This document shows, in pieces, positions 52,206 through 61,228 of a stretch of 64,000 nt of DNA. The notes under the pieces were generated by a model. The model had not been told where the DNA came from, did not search any database, and saw only the letters and a program-made list of their open reading frames with translations. A program made the translations under genes and the position numbers. Origin of the DNA: Segniliparus rugosus ATCC BAA-974 (GTDB lineage: Bacteria > Actinomycetota > Actinomycetes > Mycobacteriales > Mycobacteriaceae); assembly GCF_000185725.2 (NCBI RefSeq), contig NZ_KI391953.1, positions 796,650 to 860,649 on the forward strand, read 5' to 3'. The number at the start of each line of letters is the position of its first letter. Positions within the stretch are counted from its first letter, which is position 1.

Positions 52206-53033
52206 ATGGAGCGGCGAAAAGACATCCGTGACTTCTTGGTCTCGCGGCGGGCGAAGATCACCCCTGGCGAGGCCGGCGTGCCGCTGTACGGCGGCCAGCG
52301 CCGCGTCCCAGGGCTGCGCCGCGAGGAGGTCGCCCTGCTCGCAGGGGTCAGCGTGGACTACTACACGCGGCTTGAGCGGGGCTATCTCCGGGGCGTGTCC
52401 GACAACGTCCTGAACGCGGTGGCCGAGGTGCTCCGCCTCGACGAAGCCGAGCGGACCCACTTGTTCGACCTCGCCCGAGGCGCTTCCGCCGAGCGCGCCA
52501 GCCGGCCGACGAGCGTCGGGCCGCTCCGCCACAGCCTCCAGCACGTCCTGGACGCGCTGGCCGGAGCCCCGGCCTGGATCAACGACGAACGGCTCGACAT
52601 CCTCGCCGCGAACGCTCTGGGCTTCGCCCTGTTCGGAGACGCGCCCGCCCGACAAGGCGGCTCGGTCAATCTCGCGCGGTTCGTCTTCTTCGACCCAAGG
52701 GCGCGGGACTTCTTCCTCGACTGGGGCCAGCACGCCGACAATATCGCGGCGAGCCTGTGCGCCGCGACCGGCAGAAACCCGCACGACGAGACGCTTTCCG
52801 AGTTCGTCGACGAGTTGCGCGAAGGAAGCGACGAATTCCGCGCCCGGTGGAAGGCGCACGACGTGCGCCTCCGGCTCGACGGGCCGAAGAGCTTGCGGCA
52901 TCCGGTCGCCGGACGACTCGATCTCACCTACGAGAGGATGGAGCTGTCGGCGGATCCAGGGCTCACGCTCTTCGTCCTCGTCGCCGAGCCGGGATCCCCC
53001 ACGGCGGAGCGGCTCGCGCGCCTGCGCGGCTGA
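52206..53033 (+). CDS. XRE-type HTH regulator with MmyB-like ligand domain
   Basis: A 275-residue regulator. The N-terminal HTH contains RRVPGLRREEVALLAGVSVD, YYTRLERGYLRGVSDNVLNA. The C-terminal domain (from about residue 105, APAWINDERLDILAANALGF, to TLFVLVAEPGSPTAERLARL) is the MmyB-like ligand-binding domain. Such regulators sit next to SDR or monooxygenase genes. ATG 52206 follows TATCGT (52194-52199) by 6 nt. It is divergent from the CE1758-type pair, so control of that pair is likely. Confidence 0.88.
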   Translation: MERRKDIRDFLVSRRAKITPGEAGVPLYGGQRRVPGLRREEVALLAGVSVDYYTRLERGYLRGVSDNVLNAVAEVLRLDEAERTHLFDLARGASAERASRPTSVGPLRHSLQHVLDALAGAPAWINDERLDILAANALGFALFGDAPARQGGSVNLARFVFFDPRARDFFLDWGQHADNIAASLCAATGRNPHDETLSEFVDELREGSDEFRARWKAHDVRLRLDGPKSLRHPVAGRLDLTYERMELSADPGLTLFVLVAEPGSPTAERLARLRG

Positions 53034-53071
53034 GCGCCGTCCTCCGGAGCGGGCTCCCGCAGGCGCTCAGC

Positions 53072-53723
53072 TCAGCCTTTCACGCCGAGCGTGAGCAGGT
53101 CGGAGGCGAAGGCTTTGACGAAGACCGGACGGCGAACGCGGCGCTGCTCGGCGACGGCGAAGCCCGCCCCCTCGAACAGCTCCCGGATCCGCTTGGGGGG
53201 CAGGAACTGGGACACCGACAACCGGTTCGGCAAAAAACTCCTGCAGATACGGGGTGATCGGCTGGCGGGGGCTGATGGTCGAGACGGCGGCGAACCCGCC
53301 GGGGCGCAGCACGCGGTGGAACTCCCGCAACGCGGCGGGCTGGTTGAAGAAGTGGAAGGCGGTCGTGGTGATCACCGCGTCGAAGCTGGCGTCGTCGAAC
53401 GGCAGCTTCTCGGCGGGGGAGAGCCGCCAATCGATTTTGTCCGACAGCGCCTTTGCTCTGGCCAGCATGCCCTCGGAGAGGTCCACCCCGGCGACTTCGC
53501 GTCCGTCAAGCTCGCGCTCGATCCGGTCGGCGAGGATGCCGGTGCCGCAGCCGACGTCGAGGACCCGCTTCGCGCCCCGCGCCCGCAGCTCGGCGATCAT
53601 CTCGTCCTGCGGGGCGCGGTAGCCCCAGCGCTGGAGCGGCTTCCAGTCGTACGCGCGGGCCACCGAGCCCCAGAACTTGGTCACCTGGTTGTTGAGCGGG
53701 CGGCGCTGGATGGTCGAGGTCAT
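53072..53723 (-). pseudogene. SAM-dependent methyltransferase, one-base frameshift
   Basis: A class I methyltransferase in two frames. Residues 1-170 have KRVLDVGCGTGILADRIERE and LPFDDASFDAVITTTAFHFF, then HRVLRPGGFAAVSTISP. After GVPVPAP the frame derails, but the C-terminus continues in another frame as KRIRELFEGAGFAVAEQRRV and KAFASDLLTLGVKG. A run of six Gs on the plus strand (53195-53200) has one base too many. It would be about 217 residues if corrected. Either the gene is broken or the base is an error. Confidence 0.8.
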
Positions 53724-53751
53724 GCGTTTCTCCTTGAGTTCGGCCCTGGGG

Positions 53752-54138
53752 TCAGTCGATGTCGGCGGTGAGGACGGCGATCCGTTTGAGCGCTTGGCGG
53801 GCGGCGTAAGGAAGGCCGTTGCCAGGGTCGCCCGGCGGGACGATTTTGATGTTGCTGATCCGGCGCGTCTTGCCGAGGATCCGGACCTCGGCCCCGCCCG
53901 CCGCGATGATGTTGCGGACCCAGTCGGTGTAGGTGCCGTGGCCGAGCGTCACGACGAACCGGCCTTTGGTCTGGATCGGGTTGACCGGGGTTCGGAAGGT
54001 CGTGCCGGATTTGCGGCCCTTGTGGACGATCTGGGCGAAGCCGGGCAGGTAAGGGGCGGCTTGGACGATGATCGGGTTCATAAACCTCACCTGCAGGCGG
54101 TCGAACCATTTAGGGAAGATGTATGCGCCTTCGGCCAC
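53752..54138 (-). CDS. DDN-family deazaflavin (F420)-dependent oxidoreductase, copy 2
   Basis: A 128-residue split-barrel protein with an N-terminal hydrophobic helix (FDRLQVRFMNPIIVQAAPYL), the HKGRKSGTTFRTPVNPIQTK strand pair, the cofactor-side VVTLGHGTYTDWVRNIIAAG, and C-terminal LPYAARQALKRIAVLTADID. It lacks the upstream residues usual in Ddn. GTG 54138 sits 7 nt after AAGGAG, which decides against the long open frame upstream. It is divergent from the desaturase operon across duplicated repeats. Confidence 0.82.
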   Translation of the reverse strand: MAEGAYIFPKWFDRLQVRFMNPIIVQAAPYLPGFAQIVHKGRKSGTTFRTPVNPIQTKGRFVVTLGHGTYTDWVRNIIAAGGAEVRILGKTRRISNIKIVPPGDPGNGLPYAARQALKRIAVLTADID

Positions 54139-54168
54139 TGCGCGTCTCCTTAGAATTCTCGGGCTGAG

Positions 54169-54258
54169 CATGCTGTCCGTCGCAGTATGCCCGATATTGC
54201 GTGGCGCGGGTAACATGCTGTCCGTCACAGTATGCCTGATACCGCGAGACGCGGGTAA
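54169..54258 (+). repeat. Tandem 45-bp repeats, each containing an operator-like inverted repeat
   Basis: Two adjacent 45-bp units (54169-54213 and 54214-54258), differing at only six positions. Each carries CATGCTG followed after 7 bp by CAGTATG, an inverted repeat with one non-pairing base. They occupy the gap between the divergent deazaflavin enzyme and the desaturase-TetR operon, where a TetR operator is expected. Confidence 0.7.
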
Positions 54259-54369
54259 TCGGCCCCTCTCCTTCCGCTGCCTTCTGTCCTTCGCCCAGAT
54301 GACGTTCGCCCCTTGGAACCGGGGCCCGGCGCTGCTGAGCTGGAAAGCGAGAGCGAAAGGAGAAGCGCT

Positions 54370-55365
54370 GTGGCTCTGGATTTGAATCAGGCGGCGTTGT
54401 TGTTCGAGCTGGAGGAGGTCGCGGAGCGGGAGGTGAACCGCCATCTGGCCGTGTCAAAGGACTGGCACCCGCACGACTACGTGCCGTGGAGCAAGGGCAG
54501 GGACTTCGCCGCGCTCGGCGGGGTCGACTGGGACCCCGAACAGTCGCAGCTCTCCGACGTGGCGAAGGCTGCGCTCGTCACGAACTTGCTCACCGAGGAC
54601 AACCTGCCCTCGTACCACAACCGGATCGCGGGCGATTTGTCCCCGGACGGGGCGTGGGGCACCTGGGTCGGCAGATGGACGGCGGAGGAGGCCCGGCACT
54701 CGGCGGTGATGCGGGACTACCTCGTCGTGACACGGGGCGTGGACCCGGTCGCGCTGGAATGCGACCGGATGACCCACATGACCCACGGGTTCCAGCCGCT
54801 CGCGCGGTTCCCGCACGGGACGGGAGCCGCGTTCTTGCACACGGTGGCCTACGTCTCTTTCCAGGAGCTGGCGACTCGGATCAGCCACCGCAACACCGGC
54901 CAGATGTGCGGGGATCCGATCGCCGAGGCGATCATGCACCGGCTCTCCTTGGACGAGAACCTGCACATGATCTTCTACCGGAACATCTGCGGCGCGGCGC
55001 TGGACGTCGACCCGGACCAGGCGATGGAGGCGATCGCCAACGTGGTGACCAGCTTCCAGATGCCGGGGGCGGGGATGCCGAACTTCCGGCGCAACGGCGT
55101 GCTCATGGCGAAGTACGGGGTCTACGACCTGCGCCAGCACCTGGAGGACGTGCTCATGCCGGTCATCCGAAAATGGCACATCTTCGACCGCGCGGACTTC
55201 TCCGGCCGGGGCGAGGCGGCCCGCGACCGGCTGGCCGCGTACTTGGAGGATCTGGAGCTGGTCCAGGTGCCGAGGTTCGAGGAGCACCGGGACCGCTCGC
55301 TGGCGCGGGACCAGGCCAGGGGGATCGACCGGATGCGCAGGCCTCAGACGGCGAGCGCGGTTTGA
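54370..55365 (+). CDS. Acyl-ACP (or acyl-CoA) desaturase, DesA-type
   Basis: A 331-residue soluble di-iron desaturase introducing a double bond in fatty acyl chains, part of mycolic acid and unsaturated fatty acid synthesis. The two di-iron ligand motifs are EEARHSAVM (EExxH) and DENLHMIFY (DExxH), with upstream Glu in TEDNLPSYH. GTG 54370 follows AAAGGAG. Its stop overlaps the TetR start. Regulated by the adjacent TetR, most likely. Confidence 0.9.
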   Translation: MALDLNQAALLFELEEVAEREVNRHLAVSKDWHPHDYVPWSKGRDFAALGGVDWDPEQSQLSDVAKAALVTNLLTEDNLPSYHNRIAGDLSPDGAWGTWVGRWTAEEARHSAVMRDYLVVTRGVDPVALECDRMTHMTHGFQPLARFPHGTGAAFLHTVAYVSFQELATRISHRNTGQMCGDPIAEAIMHRLSLDENLHMIFYRNICGAALDVDPDQAMEAIANVVTSFQMPGAGMPNFRRNGVLMAKYGVYDLRQHLEDVLMPVIRKWHIFDRADFSGRGEAARDRLAAYLEDLELVQVPRFEEHRDRSLARDQARGIDRMRRPQTASAV

Positions 55366-56012
55366 GCCAGGCCGCCCGTCCTGCCCGACGCTGCGACCGC
55401 GTCGGGCAGCCGGTCCAGCGGGAATGCCGTGATGTCGATGGCGGCCAGGTCCAGCGCGCCAGAGGCCGCCTCGCTGCGGGGCCCCGGCGCGCGAAGCGGG
55501 GCAGGCCCCGCAGCGAGGCGGCCAAGGCGGCGATCCTCGCGGCGGCCTTCGACCTGGTCACCGACCACGGCATGGCGAACGTGACGATGGACGACATCGC
55601 GAGCCGCGCGGCGGTGGGCAAGCAAACGATCTACCGTTGGTGGCAGAGCAAGGCGGAACTGGTCCTCGACGCGCTGGAGGATCGGGCCAAGGCGGACGTC
55701 GACGCGCGGGAGACGGCTTCGGTCGCGACGCTGCTCGCCGAAGAGTTCGCTGGGGCGCGCCGGGTGCGGCTCGCGCTCAAGTCGCTCATGGCCGCCGCGC
55801 AGTCGGACGACGCGCTCAGGGAAGCTCTGGTGGTCCGGCTCATCGAGCCGCGCCGCGCGACCCTGCGACGCTGCCTGGAGCGGGCCGGGGTGCCGAAAGT
55901 GCGCCGAGAGGCGCTGGTGACGGCGATCTGCGGGGCGATATGGCACCAGCTGCTGCTGGACGAGCCGTTGGACGACGCGCTGGTGGCGGACCTCGCCCGG
56001 CTCACGGCGTAG
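55362..56012 (+). CDS. TetR family regulator coupled to desaturase
   Basis: A regulator of about 216 residues. The HTH region is RGRPRSEAAKAAILAAAFDL, VTMDDIASRAAVGKQTIYRW with WQSKAELVLDALEDR. The C-terminal domain has RRVRLALKSLMAAAQSDDAL and IWHQLLLDEPLDDALVADL. The only start codon upstream of the HTH that suits is TTG 55362, overlapping the desaturase stop as TTGA; this gives a longer, Arg-rich N-terminus. It likely controls its own operon and the divergent gene by the repeats at 54169-54258. Confidence 0.8.
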   Translation: MSQAARPARRCDRVGQPVQRECRDVDGGQVQRARGRLAAGPRRAKRGRPRSEAAKAAILAAAFDLVTDHGMANVTMDDIASRAAVGKQTIYRWWQSKAELVLDALEDRAKADVDARETASVATLLAEEFAGARRVRLALKSLMAAAQSDDALREALVVRLIEPRRATLRRCLERAGVPKVRREALVTAICGAIWHQLLLDEPLDDALVADLARLTA

Positions 56013-56877
56013 CCGGGGGCTCCTTGACCGCGTGCAGCAGCCCCATGGCGCACCAGCCCTGCTCCAGGGTCTTGACCATGTTCAGGCCGATATGGACGTT
56101 GCGGTGCACCACCTCGGGCCGCAGCCCCAGCCAATGCCCGATCTGGTCGGGGTAGCGCAAGAGGGACGAGATGCGGTGGAGCCTGCGCGCCGAGCGGAGC
56201 GACTCCTTGGTCACGTCGCGGAAGACCACGTCCGTGAAGCCGCATTCGCGCGCGGCGGATTCGAGCTCGGCGGGGGTGCAGAAATCGTCGACGGCCATGC
56301 ATTGCACGGAGTAGCGGACGAACCGCTCCACCTCGTCGGAGAAGTCCCGCCCCGTGCGGAACCCGTCGGCGACCGCGAGCCTCCCCCCTGGGCGCAGGAC
56401 GCGCGCGGCTTCGCGGCAGAAGTCCCGCTTGTCCAGCGCGTAGCAAGCGCTCTCCTGCGCCCAGACCACGTCGAAGGACTCCGCGTCGAGGCCGGTGTCG
56501 CAGTAGTCGGCCACCTCGAACCGGGCCAGGTGGGCGAGCCCCCGCCGCCGGGCGGCACGGGTCGCGGACTTGGCTTGCTTCGGCGCGAGGGTCAGCCCGA
56601 GCACTTCGACCCCGAACCGCTCGGCGAGCCAGAGCGAGGACCCGCCGATCCCGCAGCCCGCGTCCAGCACGCGCTGGCCCGGGCGCAGGTCCAGCGGGAT
56701 CGCGAGCTCGCGGTCCATGTTCGTGAGGGATTCGCTGTGCGAGCGGGTGTCCGCGTCCCAGTACCCCATGTGCAGGGCCCGGCTGCGCCGGTCCGACCAG
56801 ACCAGCCGGTAATCGAGCCCGTTGAAATGGAAGTACTTGACGATCGATGCGTTGTACGCCTCTTTGTCGTGGGGCAT
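56002..56877 (-). CDS. SAM-dependent methyltransferase (small-molecule or lipid type)
   Basis: A 291-residue methyltransferase. Motif I GQRVLDAGCGIGGSSLWLAE and motif post-I GVEVLGLTLAPKQA are clear, plus FDVVWAQESACYALDKRDFC and ARVLRPGGRLAVADGF. It resembles sterol/tocopherol- or MPBQ-type methyltransferases, with a C-terminal domain (YPDQIGHWLGLRPEVVHRNV). The substrate is unknown. ATG 56877 follows TAACCT by 7 nt. Its 3' end overlaps the TetR gene by 11 nt. Confidence 0.85.
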   Translation of the reverse strand: MPHDKEAYNASIVKYFHFNGLDYRLVWSDRRSRALHMGYWDADTRSHSESLTNMDRELAIPLDLRPGQRVLDAGCGIGGSSLWLAERFGVEVLGLTLAPKQAKSATRAARRRGLAHLARFEVADYCDTGLDAESFDVVWAQESACYALDKRDFCREAARVLRPGGRLAVADGFRTGRDFSDEVERFVRYSVQCMAVDDFCTPAELESAARECGFTDVVFRDVTKESLRSARRLHRISSLLRYPDQIGHWLGLRPEVVHRNVHIGLNMVKTLEQGWCAMGLLHAVKEPPATP

Positions 56878-56958
56878 GTGTCCCAGGTTACTCCTGGCGG
56901 GATTCCCTTGTCGGGCGGTCGAGGAAGTCCGGGGCGCTCGGTTTTGCCCGAGGCGGCC

Positions 56959-58623
56959 TCATTTGCGGGCGTTGGCCTCCGACATGTGCTCGCCGAGTTT
57001 GCGCAACAGCGGCGGCATGTCCATCTTGGCCACCTCTGCCTCGATGAGCACGAGGCGGTCCTTGGCCGCCCCCGCCTCCTCGATGGCGGCGCGCAGGCCC
57101 CCGACCGTGCCGACCCGGAAGGCGAGCGGCTCGGCGGCGGGCTCGAACGCGCTGAGCAGCTTCGCGTAGTCCCAGTGGTCGATGTCGTTGTAGCTCGCGT
57201 CCGCGCCGTGGATCGCGCGCTCCACGGTGTACCCGTCGTTGTCCACGACGACGATGACGGGGTTGAGCCCGTGCCGGGCGATCACCGACAGCTCTTGCGC
57301 GGTCAGCTGCGCGGAGCCGTCGCCGATGAGCAGCACGACCCGCCGGTCCGGGCAGGCGAGCCCGGCTCCGAGCGCGGCGGGCAGGGTGTAGCCGATCGAA
57401 GCCCACAGCGGCTGGCCGATGAAGGTGACCCCGGCGGGCAGCGGGTGGGTGGCGAGGCCGAAGAACGAGGTGCCCGCCTCGGCGATCACGATGTTGCCCG
57501 GGGTGACCGCGTCGGCCAGCAGATCCCACATCGAGGCCTGGGTGAGCGCGTCCCCCGCTGCGGGCGGGGCCGGCGCGGGGGCTGGCTCCGGCTGCGGGAC
57601 GGGCGGGCGCTCCCGGCCCGAGATCAGCTCGGTGAGCGCGTCGAGCGCGTCGCGCATCTCCAACGGCGCGAAGAGCTCGCCCGCGACGGTCGCCTCGTGC
57701 GGGGCGATGTCGATCGTCTTGGCGGGCTCCACCCGCTGGGTGAAGAATCCGCTGATCAAATCCGTGAACTGCACCCCGGCGAGGATGAGCGCCTCGGCCT
57801 CCTCCACGCTCTGGCGCACATGCGGCTCGCTGTTGGCCCCGATGTAGATGCCGAGGAAGTTCGGGTCCAGCTCGTTCACCAGGCTCTTGCCCCACAACAG
57901 GGTCGCGTGCGGCAGCTCGCCCGCGTCGAGCAGCTTGGCCAACGCGTCCACGGCCCGGAACCGGTGCACCAGCAGGTCGGCGAGGACGGTGGGCCGCTTG
58001 CCGTCCAGCAGCTCGGCCGCCGCCTCGCGGAACGCGGCCAGCGCGCCGGGGCTGGAGGCGTCGTGCGGGCTGGGGATCGGCGCGGCGGGCGGGTAGCTCG
58101 GCACCTGCGCGACGTCGGACGGCAGGAGGAGGTAGCCGGGGCGGCGCTGTTCGAGGACCTCGCGCAGCACCCGGTCGATCTCGCGGGTGGCGTTGGCGGG
58201 GGTCAGGCTCGCCTGCGCGCAGGTGATCTCCCGCTGGATCCGCAGGAAGTGCTCGAAGTCGCCGTCGCCGAGGGAGTGGTGCAGGCTGCGCCGGGCGCGC
58301 TGCGCGTCCACGGTCGGGGCCCCGCAGATGTGCACCACCGGGACGTGCTCGGCGTAGCTGCCCGCGGTGGCGTTCACGGCGGAGAGCTCCCCGACCCCGA
58401 AGGTGGTGACCAGGGCCGCGATCCCGTTCAGCCGCGCGTAGCCATCGGCGGCGTAGCCCGCGTTGAGCTCGTTGACGTTCCCGACCCAGGCGAGGCCGGG
58501 ATGCTCGACGATGCGGTCGAGGAACATGAGGTTGAAGTCTCCGGGGACGCCGAAGACGTGGCGCACCCCGAGTTCCGCGAGCCGGTCGACGAGGTAATGC
58601 CCGATGGTGTACGGCTGGGTCAT
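56959..58623 (-). CDS. kdc: Thiamine diphosphate-dependent 2-keto-acid decarboxylase
   Basis: A 554-residue enzyme like mycobacterial Kdc, decarboxylating branched or aromatic 2-keto acids. The ThDP glutamate lies in [18 protein letters not shown], His pair in [16 protein letters not shown], and the cofactor motif [20 protein letters not shown], then [21 protein letters not shown] Pro-rich linker (about 345-365) splits the domains. ATG 58623 follows CAGAAT (58635-58630) by 6 nt. Confidence 0.93.
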   Translation of the reverse strand: MTQPYTIGHYLVDRLAELGVRHVFGVPGDFNLMFLDRIVEHPGLAWVGNVNELNAGYAADGYARLNGIAALVTTFGVGELSAVNATAGSYAEHVPVVHICGAPTVDAQRARRSLHHSLGDGDFEHFLRIQREITCAQASLTPANATREIDRVLREVLEQRRPGYLLLPSDVAQVPSYPPAAPIPSPHDASSPGALAAFREAAAELLDGKRPTVLADLLVHRFRAVDALAKLLDAGELPHATLLWGKSLVNELDPNFLGIYIGANSEPHVRQSVEEAEALILAGVQFTDLISGFFTQRVEPAKTIDIAPHEATVAGELFAPLEMRDALDALTELISGRERPPVPQPEPAPAPAPPAAGDALTQASMWDLLADAVTPGNIVIAEAGTSFFGLATHPLPAGVTFIGQPLWASIGYTLPAALGAGLACPDRRVVLLIGDGSAQLTAQELSVIARHGLNPVIVVVDNDGYTVERAIHGADASYNDIDHWDYAKLLSAFEPAAEPLAFRVGTVGGLRAAIEEAGAAKDRLVLIEAEVAKMDMPPLLRKLGEHMSEANARK

Positions 58624-58663
58624 ACTCCGATTCTGCCGGAACCCGGCCCGGCTCGCCGGGAAG

Positions 58664-58744
58664 CTACGCGCCGAGGCGGCGCAGGAACAGCATGGCGGCG
58701 AGCCAGAATCCGGTGAAGCCAAGGACGAGCGCGAGATCAGTCAC
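58664..58744 (-). CDS. 26-residue single-span membrane peptide candidate
   Basis: An open frame from GTG 58744 encodes [20 protein letters not shown] and LRRLGA, one hydrophobic helix and a basic end, size and shape of KdpF-type micropeptides. No kdp genes are nearby, and a GGGAG lies 12 nt upstream, further than ideal. It is 40 bp before kdc on the same strand. It may be real or chance. Confidence 0.35.
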   Translation of the reverse strand: MTDLALVLGFTGFWLAAMLFLRRLGA

Positions 58745-58769
58745 AAGGCGATCGTGCTCCCCGGTCGCC

Positions 58770-58856
58770 CGGATTCGGGACGCGGCAACGCTATTTTGAC
58801 GGTTCCCGCCCGGAATCTTGACGGGATCTTGACGATTCCCGTTAAACTAGGCTGAG
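58770..58856 (+). promoter_or_regulatory. nhaA promoter region with repeated TTGACG boxes
   Basis: TTGACG occurs three times between 58797 and 58836. The second pairs with TAAACT at about 19 bp spacing, a reasonable -35/-10 for nhaA. The repeated TTGACGG/TTCCCG blocks could bind a regulator. Confidence 0.4.
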
Positions 58857-58920
58857 CATTTTGGTGTGCCGGGAAGTCTGGTCGGCTCCCTATCGTCGAC
58901 CGACTCGCCAAGGAGCCGCC

Positions 58921-60204
58921 ATGTCTGTTTTCCCGCCGCGCCCGCGCAGGCGCGGTTCCCGCCCCGCGACCCTGCTGCGCGCGGGCTCGCTGTGGGAGAG
59001 CCGCCGGATCGGGCAGATCCTCCGCGAGGAGACCACCTCCGGCGCGCTCTTGCTCGTCGCCGCGTTCCTCGCCCTCCTCTGGCGCAACAGCCAGTGGGGG
59101 GAGGGCTACCAGCAGCTGCACGACTACGCGTTCGGGCCCGCCGCGCTGGACTTGCGGCTGTCGGTGGCCGACTGGTGCGCGGACGCCCTGCTCGCGGTGT
59201 TCTTCTTCGTCGCAGGCCTCGAGCTCAAACGGGAGTTCGTCGCCGGGGACCTGAGCGACCCGCGCCGCGCGGCGCTGCCGGTGTGCGCGGTCCTCGGCGG
59301 CATGTCCACCCCAGCCGTGCTCTACGCGCTGGCCAACTGGGGGTCGGTCGGGAAGGGCTGGGCGATCCCCACCGCCACCGACATCGCGTTCGCCCTCGCC
59401 GTGCTCGCGGTCATCAACACCCATCTGCCTGCCGCGCTGCGCACGTTCCTGCTCGCCCTCGCCGTCGTGGACGACCTGGTCTCCATCGTCATCATCGTCG
59501 TCGTCTTCACCGGCAGCCTGAACTGGGCCGCGCTCGGGGCCGCCGCGCTCGGCGTCGCGCTGTTCCGCTTCCTGCTCCGGCGCGGGGTCCGGTCCTGGTG
59601 GCTGCTCGTGCCGGTCGCGGTCCTCGTGTGGACGGCCGTGCACGCGTCCGGCGTGCACGCCACCGCCGCAGGGGTCGCCCTCGCGTTCATGGTGCCGGTG
59701 CGCAAGGGAGAGCACGGGCCGTGCCTCGCCGAAAGCCTCCAACACCGGCTGCACCCCTTCTCAGCCCTGGTCGCGGTGCCGCTCTTCGCGTTCTTCGCCG
59801 CCGGGGTCAAGATCGGCGGGCTGCGCGGGTTCGAGGCCGCGTTCACCGACCGGGTCACCCTCGGCGTGATCGCCGGGCTGGTGGTCGGCAAATGCGCCGG
59901 AGTGTTCGGCGCGACCTGGTCCCTGGCCCGGTTCACCCGCGCGGAGCTGGACCCGTCGCTGCGCTGGCTCGACGTCTTCGGCGTCGCCCTCCTGGCCGGA
60001 GTCGGGTTCACCGTGCCGCTCTTGATGGGCAGTTTGGTGTTCGGCGCGGGCTCGGTCGAGGACGGGCACGTGAAGATCGGCGTGCTCACCGGCGCAATGA
60101 CCGCCGCCCTGCTCGCCGGTGTGGTGCTGCGGCTGCGCAACCGCGCCTACCGGCTCCTGGAGGAAGAGGAGGCCGAAGGAACCCTCGGCGAGGACTCCGG
60201 CTAG
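58921..60204 (+). CDS. nhaA: Na+/H+ antiporter NhaA
   Basis: A 427-residue antiporter exporting Na+ or Li+ in exchange for two protons, for pH and salt balance. Twelve helices; the paired aspartates of the ion site lie in LLALAVVDDLVSIVIIVVVF. Also present are VFFFVAGLELKREFVAGDLS, and IPTATDIAFALAVLAVI. ATG 58921 follows AAGGAG by 5 nt. The C-terminal 20 residues are acidic. Confidence 0.94.
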   Translation: MSVFPPRPRRRGSRPATLLRAGSLWESRRIGQILREETTSGALLLVAAFLALLWRNSQWGEGYQQLHDYAFGPAALDLRLSVADWCADALLAVFFFVAGLELKREFVAGDLSDPRRAALPVCAVLGGMSTPAVLYALANWGSVGKGWAIPTATDIAFALAVLAVINTHLPAALRTFLLALAVVDDLVSIVIIVVVFTGSLNWAALGAAALGVALFRFLLRRGVRSWWLLVPVAVLVWTAVHASGVHATAAGVALAFMVPVRKGEHGPCLAESLQHRLHPFSALVAVPLFAFFAAGVKIGGLRGFEAAFTDRVTLGVIAGLVVGKCAGVFGATWSLARFTRAELDPSLRWLDVFGVALLAGVGFTVPLLMGSLVFGAGSVEDGHVKIGVLTGAMTAALLAGVVLRLRNRAYRLLEEEEAEGTLGEDSG

Positions 60205-60259
60205 ACGAGGCGGAGTACTATACGGGCGAGTTCGAGGAAGATCACCGGAGGTGGCAGGG

Positions 60260-61123
60260 ATGACGGCTCCACACGACAAGCCGGGGGCGCATGAGCCGTT
60301 GGAGGACGAGGAGCTGCTGCGGGTCTGCGAGCAGGAGGCTCCGAAAGTCACCGCGGACGGGGAGCCCGGTCTGAGCAACGGCGGGCGGGGCAAGGTCATC
60401 GCGACGATCGTGGCGGGGAACAGCGGCTTCGGACTGACCTGCACCCCGGTGCTCGGGAAGCTGGCCTTCGAGGACGAGCTGATTTTGAAGCTGGGGACCG
60501 CGCGCACGGCGGACGGGCGGCTGTCGGGGCATCTGCTGCTGATGACGTGGATCGAGGAGGCGATCAAAGACGGCGAGCTGAAGTGGGCGGCGAAGCTGAA
60601 CCGGATGCTGCACAAGCAGCCGCCCAAGCGGATGACGGCGGACGACGCGTGGTGGGCGCGGGATATGGACGTGTGGGAGGGCGTGTCCGAACGCGAGTTC
60701 AAGGAGCAATGGCTGGCCAGCCAGCCCAAGCAGCCCGACGACGTCGAGCAGCTGGAGCTGGACCGCAAAGCGGACCGGGCGAGGCTGGACGCGGCGACGG
60801 CCGATCTGGTGTGGGATCCGGCGAAGATCCTCGAGACCCCCGTCGGAGAGCGGGTGCCCGAGGAGATCTCGCGGATACTGGAGTACAGCGCGCGGGAGAC
60901 CGCGCGTCTGCTGGAGGCTCGCGACAGCCAGTTCACCGCCTCGGACGACGACAAAACGGTCATGGTGACCGTCGGCAGCAACGAGCTGACCACGCGGGTG
61001 TGGCTGAGCGAGGATGCCCTGCGACGGCACGGCTCGCGGTTGCAGGATGTTGTCGTCGACGTCGCCAAGCGCGCGAAAGCGGGCATGCGGCAGATGCTCG
61101 AACCCCGCCCGTTCGGGGAATGA
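60260..61123 (+). CDS. YbaB/EbfC-like protein of type VII cassette D
   Basis: A 287-residue protein. The first 160 residues are not recognised (LSNGGRGKVIATIVAGNSGF, MTADDAWWARDMDVWEGVSE). The last 75, SDDDKTVMVTVGSNELTTRV then WLSEDALRRHGSRLQDVVVD, look like the DNA-binding strand-helix unit of YbaB/EbfC. It resembles the cassette C gene at 45968 in layout. The ATG has GGAGGTGGCAGGG upstream. It leads the cassette D genes. Confidence 0.62.
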   Translation: MTAPHDKPGAHEPLEDEELLRVCEQEAPKVTADGEPGLSNGGRGKVIATIVAGNSGFGLTCTPVLGKLAFEDELILKLGTARTADGRLSGHLLLMTWIEEAIKDGELKWAAKLNRMLHKQPPKRMTADDAWWARDMDVWEGVSEREFKEQWLASQPKQPDDVEQLELDRKADRARLDAATADLVWDPAKILETPVGERVPEEISRILEYSARETARLLEARDSQFTASDDDKTVMVTVGSNELTTRVWLSEDALRRHGSRLQDVVVDVAKRAKAGMRQMLEPRPFGE

Positions 61124-61172
61124 TGCGGCGGGAGCATCTGGGAACAGCCCTTGCGGCGTGCAAGGATTCCGG

Positions 61173-61178
61173 TATATT
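61173..61178 (+). promoter_or_regulatory. -10 element upstream of cassette D small gene
   Basis: TATATT in a GC-rich gap, about 50 bp before ATG 61229, suggests a separate promoter for the EspC-like gene. Confidence 0.4.
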
Positions 61179-61228
61179 TGCACTGGAGAGTATCCAAACG
61201 CATGTCGAGGCGTGGGAAAGAGACTGGG

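Noticed and set aside
54173..54258. CRISPR-like repeats at the desaturase promoter
   Set aside because: Only two directly adjacent units, no spacers, no cas genes; better explained as operator duplication.
56032..58716. 894-codon plus-strand frame
   Set aside because: Antisense to the methyltransferase and Kdc; shadow frame.
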